A DNA stretch of 64,000 nucleotides. Source: Paralcaligenes sp. KSB-10 (GTDB lineage Bacteria; Pseudomonadota; Gammaproteobacteria; Burkholderiales; Burkholderiaceae_B). A program made the position numbers and the translations under genes. The notes under the pieces are model-generated. The model worked only from the letters and a program-made list of their open reading frames with translations, was not told the origin of the DNA and ran no database searches. Of the stretch, positions 48,885-58,318 are shown piece after piece. Position 1 is the first letter of the stretch; each line of letters starts with the position of its first letter. Where the stretch lies: NCBI RefSeq assembly GCF_021266465.1, contig NZ_CP089848.1, positions 1,984,001 through 2,048,000 of the forward strand, in the 5' to 3' direction.

Positions 48885-49862
48885 CTACTCGAATCGAATC
48901 CGTGGATCGGCCAGGGTGTATGAAATATCGGCCAGGATCAGGCCTACTATATACAGGGCCGAACCTAAAAACACCATCGCCCTGACTATGGAAAAATCCT
49001 GGGCATTAATCGCGTCGATGGTGTAGCTGCCCAAACCGGGAATGCCAAAAAAAGACTCCGAAATCAGGCTGCCCATGAACAGTAACGGTATGGCCGACAC
49101 AGTTCCGGTCAGGATGGGCAGCATGGCATTGCGCAGTACATGGCGAAACAGCACAATATGTTCGGCAAGCCCCTTGGCTCGCGCGGTGCGCACATAATCC
49201 TTGCTCATCTCCTCCAGAAACAGGGTTCGATAAAAGCGCGCCTCGCCGCCCATGCGCGACAAAACGCCAACCAGAACCGGCAGCACCAGGAAGCGGGCAC
49301 TGCCCCAGCCATCAAGAAAACCCGAATACGGGACCCAGCGCAAGATTTTCGCGAACAGCCACTGGCCGGCAATGATATAGAACAGACCGGAAATCGACAG
49401 CAAAATGACGCACACCACAACCCCGGAGAAATCCAGCGAAGTGCCTTTGAAAAACACCAGCAGCAGGGCAAAGACAATACACACGAACAGGCCCAGCACA
49501 AACGTTGGCAGCGCCAGCGCCAGGCTTGGGCCCATGCGCTCGCGAATCTCATGGCTTATATCGTTTCCGCCGTCGGAAAAGCCGAAATCAAAACGCAGCA
49601 AAGGCAGCGAACGGGCGTAGAAAATCGTATCAGTCAATTTCGCCGCGCCACTGGCGCGCGGATTAAAAAACAGCGGCCTGTCATAACCCCGCTCGACCTT
49701 CCACTTGTCAACGGCCGCCTGGCTGACACGCTGGCCGCCAATAGACAGGCGTGCCATGTCGTCGGGCGTATTGACGGCAAAAAACAGCGCGAAAGTCAGC
49801 ACATTGACGCCGATCAAGACCAGTACGCCATAAAGCAGGCGACGCACGATATAGCTAGTCAT
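48885..49862 (-). CDS. ABC transporter permease (DppB/YejB type)
   Basis: The 325-residue permease begins MTSYIVRRLLYGVLVLIGVNVLTFALFF, typical of DppB, and has six membrane helices with the ATPase-contact loop YVRTARAKGLAEHIVLFRHVLRNAMLPI. Its start overlaps the stop of the solute-binding gene by 8 nt, and the partner permease begins 4 nt after its stop, so the two are coupled. It pairs with the downstream long permease. Confidence 0.93.
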   Translation of the reverse strand: MTSYIVRRLLYGVLVLIGVNVLTFALFFAVNTPDDMARLSIGGQRVSQAAVDKWKVERGYDRPLFFNPRASGAAKLTDTIFYARSLPLLRFDFGFSDGGNDISHEIRERMGPSLALALPTFVLGLFVCIVFALLLVFFKGTSLDFSGVVVCVILLSISGLFYIIAGQWLFAKILRWVPYSGFLDGWGSARFLVLPVLVGVLSRMGGEARFYRTLFLEEMSKDYVRTARAKGLAEHIVLFRHVLRNAMLPILTGTVSAIPLLFMGSLISESFFGIPGLGSYTIDAINAQDFSIVRAMVFLGSALYIVGLILADISYTLADPRIRFE

Positions 49863-52113
49863 GATGCTCCTCTCCGGCGGTGCCCCCGGCCAATGCCGTA
49901 GCCCGCTCGCGCCGCCTGACCACCCTCCAGGCCGGATATACGCTTAATGCCAGCAGGCCGATGATCAACCACATCGGCCACCAGACCGGCGGATTCCACT
50001 CTTGGATTTTCCGCGCGCGCGCCGCCGGGTCGATCTTGTAATACTGCAAGGTGTTGCGCACCATTTGGGTTGGCTTGGCATTGCCCACCCAGGCCTGGTA
50101 AGCGCCGCCCGATTTGGGAAAAAAGCCAAACATCCAGGGCGCATCGGCCTGGACGATGGCGATCATGCGATGAACAATCTGTTCTTTAACCGGGCCATCA
50201 TCGAGAAAGCGCATCTGCTCGAACAGGCGGTCGAATTCGGCGCTGTGATAATTGGAGGCATTTTCTCCGCCCTTCGATGCCTTGGCGTTGGGCCCGTACA
50301 GAAGAAACAGAAAATTCTCCGCGTCCGGATAGTCGGCTACCCAGCCCCACATGAACATCTGGGCGGTTCCGTTGCGCATTTTGTCCTGGAAGCGGTTGTA
50401 GTCGGTCGCTCGCACTTCGAGCTGTATACCCAGGGCATCCAGTTGCCGGCGCATCCAATTCAGCGTGGCGTTCGAACCCATGCCGGCAGCCGAATCGAAG
50501 TGCAGGATGAGCGGCGATCCAGTCTTGGCGTCGCGCCCGCCCGGATAGCCGGCCTGGGCCAGCAGTTGCTTGGCCGCCTCCAGAGGCTTGCGCACGGCAT
50601 GCCCGTCCTTGAGAGTGTAGACATAAGGATCGATCCCTTCAGGCAGGGCCTGGTAGCCCAGGATTCCAGGAGGGATCGGGCCATACGCCACCTGGGCCTG
50701 GTCGTTCTGGAAAATCGAAACGTATTGCTCCCAATTGAAGGCAATACTGATTGCCTGCCTGAGTTTGCGATTTTTTTCCTGCCGCTCCGGAGTGTCGCCC
50801 TGGCCCACGACAGGATCGAGCCAGTTGAAGCCAAAATAAAAAATCTGCGCTTCGGTCGATGCCTGCAACTGTATGCCATGGTCTTTGTACAAAGACGCTT
50901 TTTCGGCCGAATCGCCGGCGGCCACTCGCATGGCCACACCTATGTCGCCGGCGCCGACTTGCGGCACATCGTAATAGCCCTGGATAAACTTGCCCATCAG
51001 GGGAATACTTTCCTTTTCCAGCGTAAACACGATTTTGTCGATAAACGGAGTGGGCTTGCCGCAATCGGCAAGCAAGCCGGCGGCGCGATCCGACGCCTCG
51101 CCTTTGCAGGGATAAGGCTCGCCGTGAAAATTCGGATTGCGCGACAGCACATGGCGCCGGTTTGGAATCGACTCCGTCAACATATAGGGTCCGGTACCCA
51201 CTGGCCAGGTATTCAGCGACAAATTATGCTGCGCCATGCCCGGCTGCTGATAAAAACGGTCCGCCTCCCAGGGTACCGGGGCCGTAAAGGTCATGGCCAG
51301 CCAATACTTGAATTGCGGATACTTGCCCACGACCTTGATGCGCAAAGTATGCGCATCGAGCGCCTGTACTCCATCGAAGCCTTGCTGGCGCAAATCCAGC
51401 CAGGGCAGCGCCGAGCCGGCCGGGCGCTGGGCACGCAAGGCCTGGTCCTGGGCCTTGAGCCGTTCGCCGTATGCGCGCATTCCCACTACATGCTCGGCCA
51501 TGACGGCATAGATGGGCGAGACTACGCGGGGGCTAGCAAGACGGCGAAAGGCATAAACGTAATCGTCGGCCGTAAGTTCCCGCGTACCGGTTTTCTTGAA
51601 ATCGCCGATTGAAAACTTGCCATCCAGGGCTCCCGCGGCCAAAGGCCAATAGCTGTATTGCCTTGATTTTTCTTTTGCGAAAGCGGGATGCGGCTGGAAC
51701 AGGATGCCGGGCTTGATCTTGATGTCGTATACGCTGACGGCCACCGAAGTTCCAGGCGCCTGTTCCGGCAGGCGTTGGCCGGCCTGATCCAGATAAAACG
51801 GCTGCGCGACGGCAACCGCGGCGCGCGGAGCCAATTCATACGGCCGCTGCAGATATTCGTAGCCATACAAGGGCTCGTAAATGGAATACGTAAACGGGGT
51901 TTCATCGGTCGAGTATGAGCTGGCCGGATCCAGGTACTTGGGGGAACGCTGGGTAAAAGCCGTGTACAGAGTATTTTCCTGTGTGGCACCTTGTGCATAG
52001 GGGCTGTTGACGGGTTCACGGCCGCAGCCCCCCAGCAATAGGCCCGCCAGGAGTACCAGCACATAGCGGCCGGCGCCTTGCGGTGGGGCTAGCACTGGCC
52101 TTTTTTCCAGCAT
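49855..52113 (-). CDS. Solute-binding lipoprotein of a peptide-type ABC transporter, with C-terminal membrane segment
   Basis: The 752-residue protein has a lipobox (VLLAGLLLGGC, Cys30) and the SBP_bac_5 fold seen in DppA, OppA and YejA (LDPASSYSTDETPFTYSIYEPLYGY, ISIAFNWEQYV, HFDSAAGMGSNATLNWMRRQLDALGIQLEVR). It is about 150-200 residues longer than typical family members. The tail carries a hydrophobic helix (WWPMWLIIGLLALSVYPAWRVV) followed by basic residues, predicting a second membrane anchor. The start at 52113 lies inside the thermonuclease gene (25-nt overlap). Confidence 0.88.
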   Translation of the reverse strand: MLEKRPVLAPPQGAGRYVLVLLAGLLLGGCGREPVNSPYAQGATQENTLYTAFTQRSPKYLDPASSYSTDETPFTYSIYEPLYGYEYLQRPYELAPRAAVAVAQPFYLDQAGQRLPEQAPGTSVAVSVYDIKIKPGILFQPHPAFAKEKSRQYSYWPLAAGALDGKFSIGDFKKTGTRELTADDYVYAFRRLASPRVVSPIYAVMAEHVVGMRAYGERLKAQDQALRAQRPAGSALPWLDLRQQGFDGVQALDAHTLRIKVVGKYPQFKYWLAMTFTAPVPWEADRFYQQPGMAQHNLSLNTWPVGTGPYMLTESIPNRRHVLSRNPNFHGEPYPCKGEASDRAAGLLADCGKPTPFIDKIVFTLEKESIPLMGKFIQGYYDVPQVGAGDIGVAMRVAAGDSAEKASLYKDHGIQLQASTEAQIFYFGFNWLDPVVGQGDTPERQEKNRKLRQAISIAFNWEQYVSIFQNDQAQVAYGPIPPGILGYQALPEGIDPYVYTLKDGHAVRKPLEAAKQLLAQAGYPGGRDAKTGSPLILHFDSAAGMGSNATLNWMRRQLDALGIQLEVRATDYNRFQDKMRNGTAQMFMWGWVADYPDAENFLFLLYGPNAKASKGGENASNYHSAEFDRLFEQMRFLDDGPVKEQIVHRMIAIVQADAPWMFGFFPKSGGAYQAWVGNAKPTQMVRNTLQYYKIDPAARARKIQEWNPPVWWPMWLIIGLLALSVYPAWRVVRRRERATALAGGTAGEEHHD

Positions 52114-52727
52114 TGATAACGCCACACCCAGGGACGGATCGGGTTGGGTTCCTGCCACAGGCCGAGCTTTGCCTGCCTGGCGTGCTGCTCGAGCTCCGGA
52201 ATTTTGGCGTCGCGCATATACTTGCCCCGGCCTTCCATATTTGCCCAAGCCATGCCCGCCGCGACCTGTTTCTGGTTTGCCGTGCTGCCGTCGCCCAGGG
52301 GGACATCGCAGACATTGCGGCCGAATTGATCGTGTTCAAAGCAGATCAGGCTGAGGGTCTGGCCGGCAATCATGTCGGCCAGCGACTTTTTCGATGCCTG
52401 AGCCATGGGCTGGCCCGGCTGTTGGCTGTCCTTGGTGGTTTCGGGGGCGTCGATGCTGGCCATGCGTATACGCTGCTGGCGGCCGTCGACAAGCAGAGTG
52501 AATGTATCGCCGTCGGCCACCCGCACCACCCTGCCCGTGAGCGCATAGTTTTCGCCGGGCGCCTCGTGCTGGACGGGGCGCGCCGTTGCCGCCGGCTTGT
52601 TCAGGATATTGAATGTTCCCAATGCGGCAAGAATCACCGCCATGATGAACGTAAGCATCTTCGAGCGCCGGTTCGAAAATGCCATGGTCACCAATCTGCG
52701 CACCAATATATTTAAAAAGCTATTCAT
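52089..52727 (-). CDS. Thermonuclease-family (SNase-like) protein
   Basis: The 212-residue protein has an N-terminal membrane or signal helix (MLTFIMAVILAALGTFNIL) and a staphylococcal-nuclease-like OB-fold (GRVVRVADGDTFTLLVDGRQQRIRMASIDAPE, later DQFGRNVCDV and RDAKIPELEQHARQAKLGLW). The catalytic Arg/Glu/Arg pattern appears as the Arg before MASIDAPE, the Glu of APE and the Arg of FGRNV. It degrades nucleic acid or acts in an unknown role in the cell envelope. Its end overlaps the solute-binding gene, so it may be co-transcribed with the transporter. Confidence 0.85.
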   Translation of the reverse strand: MNSFLNILVRRLVTMAFSNRRSKMLTFIMAVILAALGTFNILNKPAATARPVQHEAPGENYALTGRVVRVADGDTFTLLVDGRQQRIRMASIDAPETTKDSQQPGQPMAQASKKSLADMIAGQTLSLICFEHDQFGRNVCDVPLGDGSTANQKQVAAGMAWANMEGRGKYMRDAKIPELEQHARQAKLGLWQEPNPIRPWVWRYQCWKKGQC

Positions 52728-52812
52728 GCACGCCTCGAAAACGCCTCACTATACAGAAAATGCCGATCATGATTTTACAGATGCCCCACCCTGAAACACG
52801 GTTTTTTGCCCT

Positions 52813-52845
52813 GCAAACTGAACCGGCCACGGGGCCGGTGTTTGC
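52813..52845 (-). terminator. Hairpin at the end of aidB
   Basis: Nested arms GCAAAC/GTTTGC (52813-52818 and 52840-52845) and ACCGGCC/GGCCGGT (52822-52828 and 52833-52839) form a strong hairpin touching the aidB stop codon. No T-run follows on the minus strand, so it is only a probable transcript end. Confidence 0.45.
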
Positions 52846-54479
52846 TACATAGGCCAGGCGCGCTCCAGCAGACTCGGGGCCGGGCGTTGCGAAACCCCAA
52901 ACACACGCCCGCCGCGCCCGCCGAAACGCGTGAGAATGAACGCATCGGCCAGCGCCTGCGGCGCATGCCGCCGCAAAAGGCAGGCCTGTACCAGCAACAC
53001 CAGTTCCTGGGCCACAAGACGACCGGCCGATTCGAGAGTTTCCCCTTTGCCTGAGAGCAATGATATCAAGCCGCGGGCGCTATCGGCCAGCAAAGGCTCG
53101 TCGGCGCAGTCGTGCGACAGTGTCTGGGCCAAAGCCTGCGCCAGATCGGGATGGCTTTTCATGGCACGCAACACATCCAGGCATATGACATTGCCCGAAC
53201 CCTCCCAGATCGAATTGACCGGAGCCTCGCGCAGCAAGCGCGGCATGGGCCCGTCTTCGATATAACCATTGCCGCCCCACACTTCCATGCATTCAGCCGC
53301 CACGGCTATGGCGCGCTTGCACACCCAGAACTTGGCCGCAGGGGTCAAAATGCGGCGGTATGCCCGATCGAGCAGATCACCGCCGGCGTCGAACGCGTGT
53401 GCCAGGCGCATGGCCAGCACTGTAGCGGCCTCGCTCTCAAGAACCAGATCGGTCAGCACCGCTTGCATCAGTTCCTGGTCGATCAATGCGCGGCCAAACG
53501 CCTGGCGATGCCGGGCATGATGCAAGGCCTGCACCAGCGACTGCCTGATCAGTGCCGTGCTGCCCAGAATGCAATCCAGACGCGTGTAGGAAGCCATGGT
53601 CAGGAGCGTGGCGATGCCGCGCCCCTCTTCACCCACCATAATGGCCGAAGCGTCGTTGAATTCCACTTCGCCACTGGCATTGGAAAGATTGCCCATCTTG
53701 TTTTTCAGGCGCTGTATATGCACCTGGTTTTTGCTGCCGTCGGCGCACCAGCGCGGTACGTAAAAGCACGAAAGCCGATCTCCATGCCTGGCCAGAACCA
53801 GATGCGCATCGGAAGCGGGCGAGGAAAAAAACCACTTGTGGCCGAGCAGGCGATATTCCGCCCCGCGCCCCGCTGCGCCGACCGGCAGCGCTCTGGTGGC
53901 ATTGCTGCGCAAATCGGAGCCGCCTTGCTTCTCGGTCATGCCCATGCCGATCGTCATGCTGGTTTTGAAAGACAGTGGAAGATCCCGCTCGTCGTACTGC
54001 GGCGAATACAGCAGGGGCGATATGGAATCGAACCAGGACTCCTCGCGCAATACCGGAATCGCCGCCGAGGTCATGGTAACGGGGCACAAAGATCCCGCCT
54101 CGACCTGGCCGTGAAGCAGATAAGTCGCCGCCCGCGCCGCCTGGGCGCCGGGCTTGGGATCGGACCAGGCACTCGAATGCATGCCTTGAAGAAATGCCAT
54201 GCGCATAATGCGATGCCAGTCCGGATGAAAATGAACGCGATCGACCCGCAGGCCGCATCGGTCAAAGGCCTCAAGCTCGGGTTTGTGGCGATTGGCATCA
54301 TGAGCCCATGCGAGGGTTTCTTTCGAACCAAGCCGCGCACCGTAGTGGCGCAGCGCCTCGTCGTGCCACTGTGCCCCATCCCGCTTTACCGCTTCCTGCA
54401 AGGCAAGATCACTCAGGTACACGTTGTAATCGCTTAATTCGGGAACCTGATTCCTTACCTCATGCGTTATGCCGCTCAT
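52845..54479 (-). CDS. aidB: AidB-like acyl-CoA dehydrogenase (isovaleryl-CoA dehydrogenase type)
   Basis: The 544-residue protein has the length of AidB (E. coli 541), a DNA-binding flavoprotein of the acyl-CoA dehydrogenase family made in the alkylation response. Family-like segments include MTEKQGGSDLRSNATRA, LLGHKWFFSSPASDAHLVLAR, and the C-terminal VAAECMEVWGGNGYIEDGPMPRLLREAPVNSIWEGSGNVICLDVLRA. The ATG at 54479 is the family N-terminus; the frame extends further into the corA end. It lies 28 nt downstream of corA. The DNA-repair role is inferred from similarity only. Confidence 0.85.
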   Translation of the reverse strand: MSGITHEVRNQVPELSDYNVYLSDLALQEAVKRDGAQWHDEALRHYGARLGSKETLAWAHDANRHKPELEAFDRCGLRVDRVHFHPDWHRIMRMAFLQGMHSSAWSDPKPGAQAARAATYLLHGQVEAGSLCPVTMTSAAIPVLREESWFDSISPLLYSPQYDERDLPLSFKTSMTIGMGMTEKQGGSDLRSNATRALPVGAAGRGAEYRLLGHKWFFSSPASDAHLVLARHGDRLSCFYVPRWCADGSKNQVHIQRLKNKMGNLSNASGEVEFNDASAIMVGEEGRGIATLLTMASYTRLDCILGSTALIRQSLVQALHHARHRQAFGRALIDQELMQAVLTDLVLESEAATVLAMRLAHAFDAGGDLLDRAYRRILTPAAKFWVCKRAIAVAAECMEVWGGNGYIEDGPMPRLLREAPVNSIWEGSGNVICLDVLRAMKSHPDLAQALAQTLSHDCADEPLLADSARGLISLLSGKGETLESAGRLVAQELVLLVQACLLRRHAPQALADAFILTRFGGRGGRVFGVSQRPAPSLLERAWPM

Positions 54480-54507
54480 GACGCCACCTCGCTGATTGAA
54501 GCCGGCC

Positions 54508-55596
54508 CTACAGCCATCCGGTTTTTTTAAACTTCCAGTAAAGAAATCCGCATGCCGCTGCGGTAAGCGCCATGACGGCGGGATACCCATAGGTCCACGA
54601 CAGCTCCGGCATGACTTTGAAATTCATGCCGTAGACACCCGCGACGGCCGTGGGCACCGCCAAAATGGCGGCCCACGCCGCCAATTTTTTGGTAATGTCG
54701 GTTTGCTGCGACTGCCCTATCATCAGGCTTGCCTCGAATGCGAACGCCAGGGCCTCGCGCAGACTATTGACGAGTTCGTCGACACGCTGCACACGGTCGG
54801 CGACTTCGCCAAAGTAGCCGCGACAGTTCTCGTCGATATTTCCCATTTCGACCCGCGACAGGCGCCGGCAAATCTCAACCAGGGGGGAAATAGCCACATG
54901 GATGCGCAATAAATCCCGGCGCTGCCGATACAATCGGCGCACATCGGTGTCGTGAAAACCGCGCAACAGGAACTTCTGCTCGACGGCTTCGATGCCGGTT
55001 TCGAGCTTGGACGCGGCAATCACGTAGCGGTCGGCCAAAAAATCCAGCAAAGTCGATGCAATATAGTCGCTGCCCCGATCCAGGAATTCGGGCGAATTCT
55101 CGAGATGCTCGCGTAGTTCCCGGTGCGATGCCGTTGCGCCTCGCCGCACCGTCACCAGAAAACCCTTGCCGATCAGAATCTGGGTTTCGCCGAAAGCGGG
55201 GCGCATAGTGTCGACTTCGACCGTAATCGCCACAACCTGGGTCAATACTCCATACTCGATGATCTTTGCGCGCCGATGCACCTCGTTGATCTCTTCCACG
55301 GCCTTTCTCGGAAAGCCCAGCTTGGCCCCCAACTGCGCGATCAGCTCAGGCTCCGGGTCTTTCAGGCCTATCCACAGCAGATGCTGTCCTTGACCCACAT
55401 AGCGCTCGATCTGGTCGATCGGGACATCTACGGGAGCCTGGCCCTTGTGATACAGCACCGACGCCACGACCGATTTCCAGGTGGCGCCGATCTCCGCATC
55501 GTCGTGCAAAGCCAATGCGGAATCCGGGCCTGGAATTTCGCCCCCATGAAGGGCCTGCTGTTCGCCGGAGCCTGAAATCGCTTCATCGCTGGACAT
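54508..55596 (-). CDS. corA: CorA-family magnesium/cobalt transporter
   Basis: The 362-residue membrane protein has a cytoplasmic N-terminal domain and two C-terminal helices ending TVAGVYGMNFKVMPEL, which carries the YGMN selectivity motif, followed by WTYGYPAVMALTAAACGFLYWKFKKTGWL. It imports divalent cations as a pentamer. The ATG at 55596 gives a standard N-terminus for the long CorA/ZntB-like subgroup; the alternative ATG at 55662 adds residues overlapping the divergent leader. Confidence 0.92.
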   Translation of the reverse strand: MSSDEAISGSGEQQALHGGEIPGPDSALALHDDAEIGATWKSVVASVLYHKGQAPVDVPIDQIERYVGQGQHLLWIGLKDPEPELIAQLGAKLGFPRKAVEEINEVHRRAKIIEYGVLTQVVAITVEVDTMRPAFGETQILIGKGFLVTVRRGATASHRELREHLENSPEFLDRGSDYIASTLLDFLADRYVIAASKLETGIEAVEQKFLLRGFHDTDVRRLYRQRRDLLRIHVAISPLVEICRRLSRVEMGNIDENCRGYFGEVADRVQRVDELVNSLREALAFAFEASLMIGQSQQTDITKKLAAWAAILAVPTAVAGVYGMNFKVMPELSWTYGYPAVMALTAAACGFLYWKFKKTGWL

Positions 55597-55749
55597 AGTG
55601 TTGCGGCCTTCTGGTCGTGGGAATTCGAGTAAAAAAACTTGCGGCATGAACGAATTCATCATATCACCAAGCCGGCGGACGGCAAGGAGCGGCAGGGCCT
55701 TCCTGGATATACACTACAGGCCAATACATCGTTCCAGGAGAACTCAAAC

Positions 55750-56124
55750 ATGACCGACCGACAACTTGTTGTCATGGCCGCCCTTACTTTGCTCCTTGGC
55801 GTAGCGGCAGGCGCTTTCGGCGCCCATGGCTTGAAGCGCGTCCTCGCGCCCGAGATGCTTGCGGTCTGGCACACGGCTGTGCTGTATCAGTTGGTTCATG
55901 GCCTGGGCATGCTGGCAATAGCCAGCCTGGGAGCGCGCTTCGGTTCGCCTTTGCTCAGCAACGCCGGATTGCTGATGTTTGTCGGCGTCGTGGTGTTCAG
56001 CGGCAGCCTTTATATATTGGCCATCAGCGGCGTCAAATGGCTGGGCGCCATTACCCCTCTTGGCGGATTGGCCTTTATCGTGGCCTGGGCCATGGTGGCC
56101 CTGGCCGCTTACCGGGCCAGCTGA
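55750..56124 (+). CDS. DUF423-family membrane protein
   Basis: The 124-residue protein begins MTDRQLVVMAALTLLLGVAAGAFGAHGLKRVL, with four predicted membrane helices and the GAFGAHGL and VLYQLVHGLGML segments of the DUF423/YgdD family. A CAGGAG ribosome-binding site precedes the ATG. The function is unknown. It is divergent from corA and converges on the CoA-transferase gene. Confidence 0.92.
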   Translation: MTDRQLVVMAALTLLLGVAAGAFGAHGLKRVLAPEMLAVWHTAVLYQLVHGLGMLAIASLGARFGSPLLSNAGLLMFVGVVVFSGSLYILAISGVKWLGAITPLGGLAFIVAWAMVALAAYRAS

Positions 56125-56136
56125 CCAAGCCTGCAA

Positions 56137-57276
56137 TCAGATCTTGGAGATTTCACCGTTGTGCTGGCCGAACGAGGGCGGCAGAAGCCTTAAGGTCGCG
56201 GGCGTGCGGGACAGCTTGATGGGCGAGGCAATGGCGCGGTATGCGCCTTCTTCTATGACCATGCCCCGGTGGCGGGTATGCGGATGATTCAGAAGCTCAC
56301 CCACATTGAGCACCGGCGCGGCCGGAACACCGGCCTTGAGCAAGGTTTGCGCCAGGTCCGAAGCGGTGTGTTCCTTGAGAAAGCCCGTCAGAAGCATGTG
56401 CAGCGCCTGCCGGTTCTTCAGGCGATCGGCGTTCGACTGGAACCGTTCATCACTGGCCAGCGAGGGCTGCTCGAGAACCCTGGACAGCAGTTCAAACTGG
56501 CGATTGTTGCCGACAGCCAGGAAAATTTCCCCATCCCGGGTCGGAAATGATTCATATGGCGCGATATTCGGATGCGCATTGCCGGTACGCTGCGGGATTT
56601 TCCCGCTCAAAAAATAGTTGGCGGCATGAGGATGCAAGAGCGAAATGGCGCAATCGAACAAGGTGATATCCAGGAACTGGCCCTTGCCGCTGCGCTGGCG
56701 CTCGTTGATGGCCAGGAGAATCGCCAGCGCCGCGTTCAGGCCGGTCACCATATCGACCACAGGCAGGCCGACACGCGTGGGCGCCCCATCGCCCTCGCCG
56801 TTGACGCTCATCAGGCCGCACATGGCCTGGGCGCAGGCATCGTAGCCGGGCAAGCCGCCCAGCGGGCCATCCGCCCCAAAGCCGCTGATGCGGCAATGAA
56901 CCAGGCGCGGAAACTGTTTTTGCAGCGCATCCGTACCCAGGCCCCACTTTTCCAGCGTGCCCGGCTTGAAATTTTCCACCAGCACATCGGCATCCTGCAG
57001 CAGGGTCCTCAGGAAAGCTTGCCCGTCGGGCTGGGACAAATCCAGCGACAGCCCATATTTATTGCGGTTCACGCCCAGAAAATACGAAGCGGTGCCATCC
57101 AGGAACGGGGGGCCCCAGGCGCGGGTCTCGTCGCCCGAAGGCGGCTCGATCTTGAATACCTCGGCACCATGATCGCCCAGGATCTGGGTGCAATAGGGCC
57201 CGCCAAGCACCCGCGACAAATCGATTACTTTGCAACCGCTCAGTGCCCCGCCGTTATCCTGTTTTGACTGTGCCAT
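56137..57276 (-). CDS. CaiB/BaiF-type (family III) CoA-transferase
   Basis: The 379-residue enzyme has the family III CoA-transferase pattern: LSGCKVIDLSRVLGGPYCTQILGDHGAEVFKIEPPSGDETR at the N-terminus, VNRNKYGLSLDL, VENFKPGTLEKWGL, and the catalytic Asp in LPVVDMVTGLNAALAILLA. It activates a carboxylic acid by moving CoA to it. The start lies 2 nt past the Bug stop. With the dehydrogenase two genes upstream it suggests a pathway for an acid taken up by the Bug system; the acid itself is unknown. Confidence 0.92.
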   Translation of the reverse strand: MAQSKQDNGGALSGCKVIDLSRVLGGPYCTQILGDHGAEVFKIEPPSGDETRAWGPPFLDGTASYFLGVNRNKYGLSLDLSQPDGQAFLRTLLQDADVLVENFKPGTLEKWGLGTDALQKQFPRLVHCRISGFGADGPLGGLPGYDACAQAMCGLMSVNGEGDGAPTRVGLPVVDMVTGLNAALAILLAINERQRSGKGQFLDITLFDCAISLLHPHAANYFLSGKIPQRTGNAHPNIAPYESFPTRDGEIFLAVGNNRQFELLSRVLEQPSLASDERFQSNADRLKNRQALHMLLTGFLKEHTASDLAQTLLKAGVPAAPVLNVGELLNHPHTRHRGMVIEEGAYRAIASPIKLSRTPATLRLLPPSFGQHNGEISKI

Positions 57277-57278
57277 GC

Positions 57279-58256
57279 TCAATCCAGGGAAATATGCGCG
57301 CTATGGATCAGCTCGGCCCATTTGGGAACCTGCTGATCGATGAATGTCGCCAAGCCCTGTGGAGTCTTGTCGTCGGCTTCCACAATGCCCTGGCTGACCA
57401 AGGTGCTTTTAACCTCAGGCTCGGCCATGGCCTGGATAAAGGCCTGATTCAACTTCTGGACAACGGGCTCGGGCGTCCCCTTGGGCGCGACTATGCCGAA
57501 GAACACGCTGACATCGTAGCCCGTCAAGCCTTCCTCGCTAAGCGTAGGCAGATCCGGCAAGGCGGCCGAGCGCTGCGCGCTGGCCAGTCCGATTGCACGC
57601 AGCGTGCCATTCTTCACATGGGGCAGCGCGGTCAGGATGTCGGTAAACGACATGGTCACCTGTCCGCCCAGCAAATCGTTCAGGGCGGGCCCGGTTCCCT
57701 TGTAGGGAATGTGCAAAATATGAGTGCCCGCCATTTTATTGAACAGGACGCCAGCCAGATGCGATGAGGCGCCGTTGCCCGACGACGCATAGGTCAGCTT
57801 GTCCGGATTCTGTTTGGCATAGGCAATCAGCTCTTGCAGATTCTTGGCAGGCACCTTGGGATTCAGGACCAGGATATTGGGCAAATGACCAATGCGAATA
57901 ATGGGGGCAAAGCTGGTGCGCGGGTCATAGCGCAATTTCTTGTACAGACTGATATTGATGGCCAGCGGTCCGGACGTGCCGAACAGCAAAGTGTAGCCGT
58001 CGGGCTTGGCCTGGGCCACATAGTCCGATCCGATATTGCCGCCCGCGCCGGATTTGTTCTCGACGATGACCGACTGCCCCAGCGGCTTGCTCAAGCCCTG
58101 GGCCAGCCTGCGCGCCAACGCATCGGTGGGTCCGCCGGGTGGAAACGGCACGATCAGCTTGATGGGCTGCGAGGGATAGCTGTCGCTCGCCAAGGCGGGA
58201 ACGGATCCGCATAATGTGGCGGCTCCAATCAGCAGAACCGAAAAAAATTTGTTCAT
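57279..58256 (-). CDS. Bug-family (TctC) periplasmic solute-binding protein
   Basis: The 325-residue protein has a signal peptide (MNKFFSVLLIGAATLCGSVPALA) and the Bug fold: YPSQPIKLIVPFPPGGPTDALAR, KSGAGGNIGSDYVAQAKPDGYTLLFG and LLGGQVTMSFTDI. Bug proteins are abundant in Alcaligenaceae and bind organic acids or amides. No TctAB membrane genes are nearby, as is common for orphan Bugs. The second of two adjacent ATGs has the better spacing to AGGAG. It lies between the dehydrogenase and CoA-transferase genes and may sense or deliver their substrate. Confidence 0.93.
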   Translation of the reverse strand: MNKFFSVLLIGAATLCGSVPALASDSYPSQPIKLIVPFPPGGPTDALARRLAQGLSKPLGQSVIVENKSGAGGNIGSDYVAQAKPDGYTLLFGTSGPLAINISLYKKLRYDPRTSFAPIIRIGHLPNILVLNPKVPAKNLQELIAYAKQNPDKLTYASSGNGASSHLAGVLFNKMAGTHILHIPYKGTGPALNDLLGGQVTMSFTDILTALPHVKNGTLRAIGLASAQRSAALPDLPTLSEEGLTGYDVSVFFGIVAPKGTPEPVVQKLNQAFIQAMAEPEVKSTLVSQGIVEADDKTPQGLATFIDQQVPKWAELIHSAHISLD

Positions 58257-58318
58257 CATGTCTCCTATTGTTTTATATAAAAAGAATGCTTCATTCGTAC
58301 AAGGAATGCGGACCGCCA

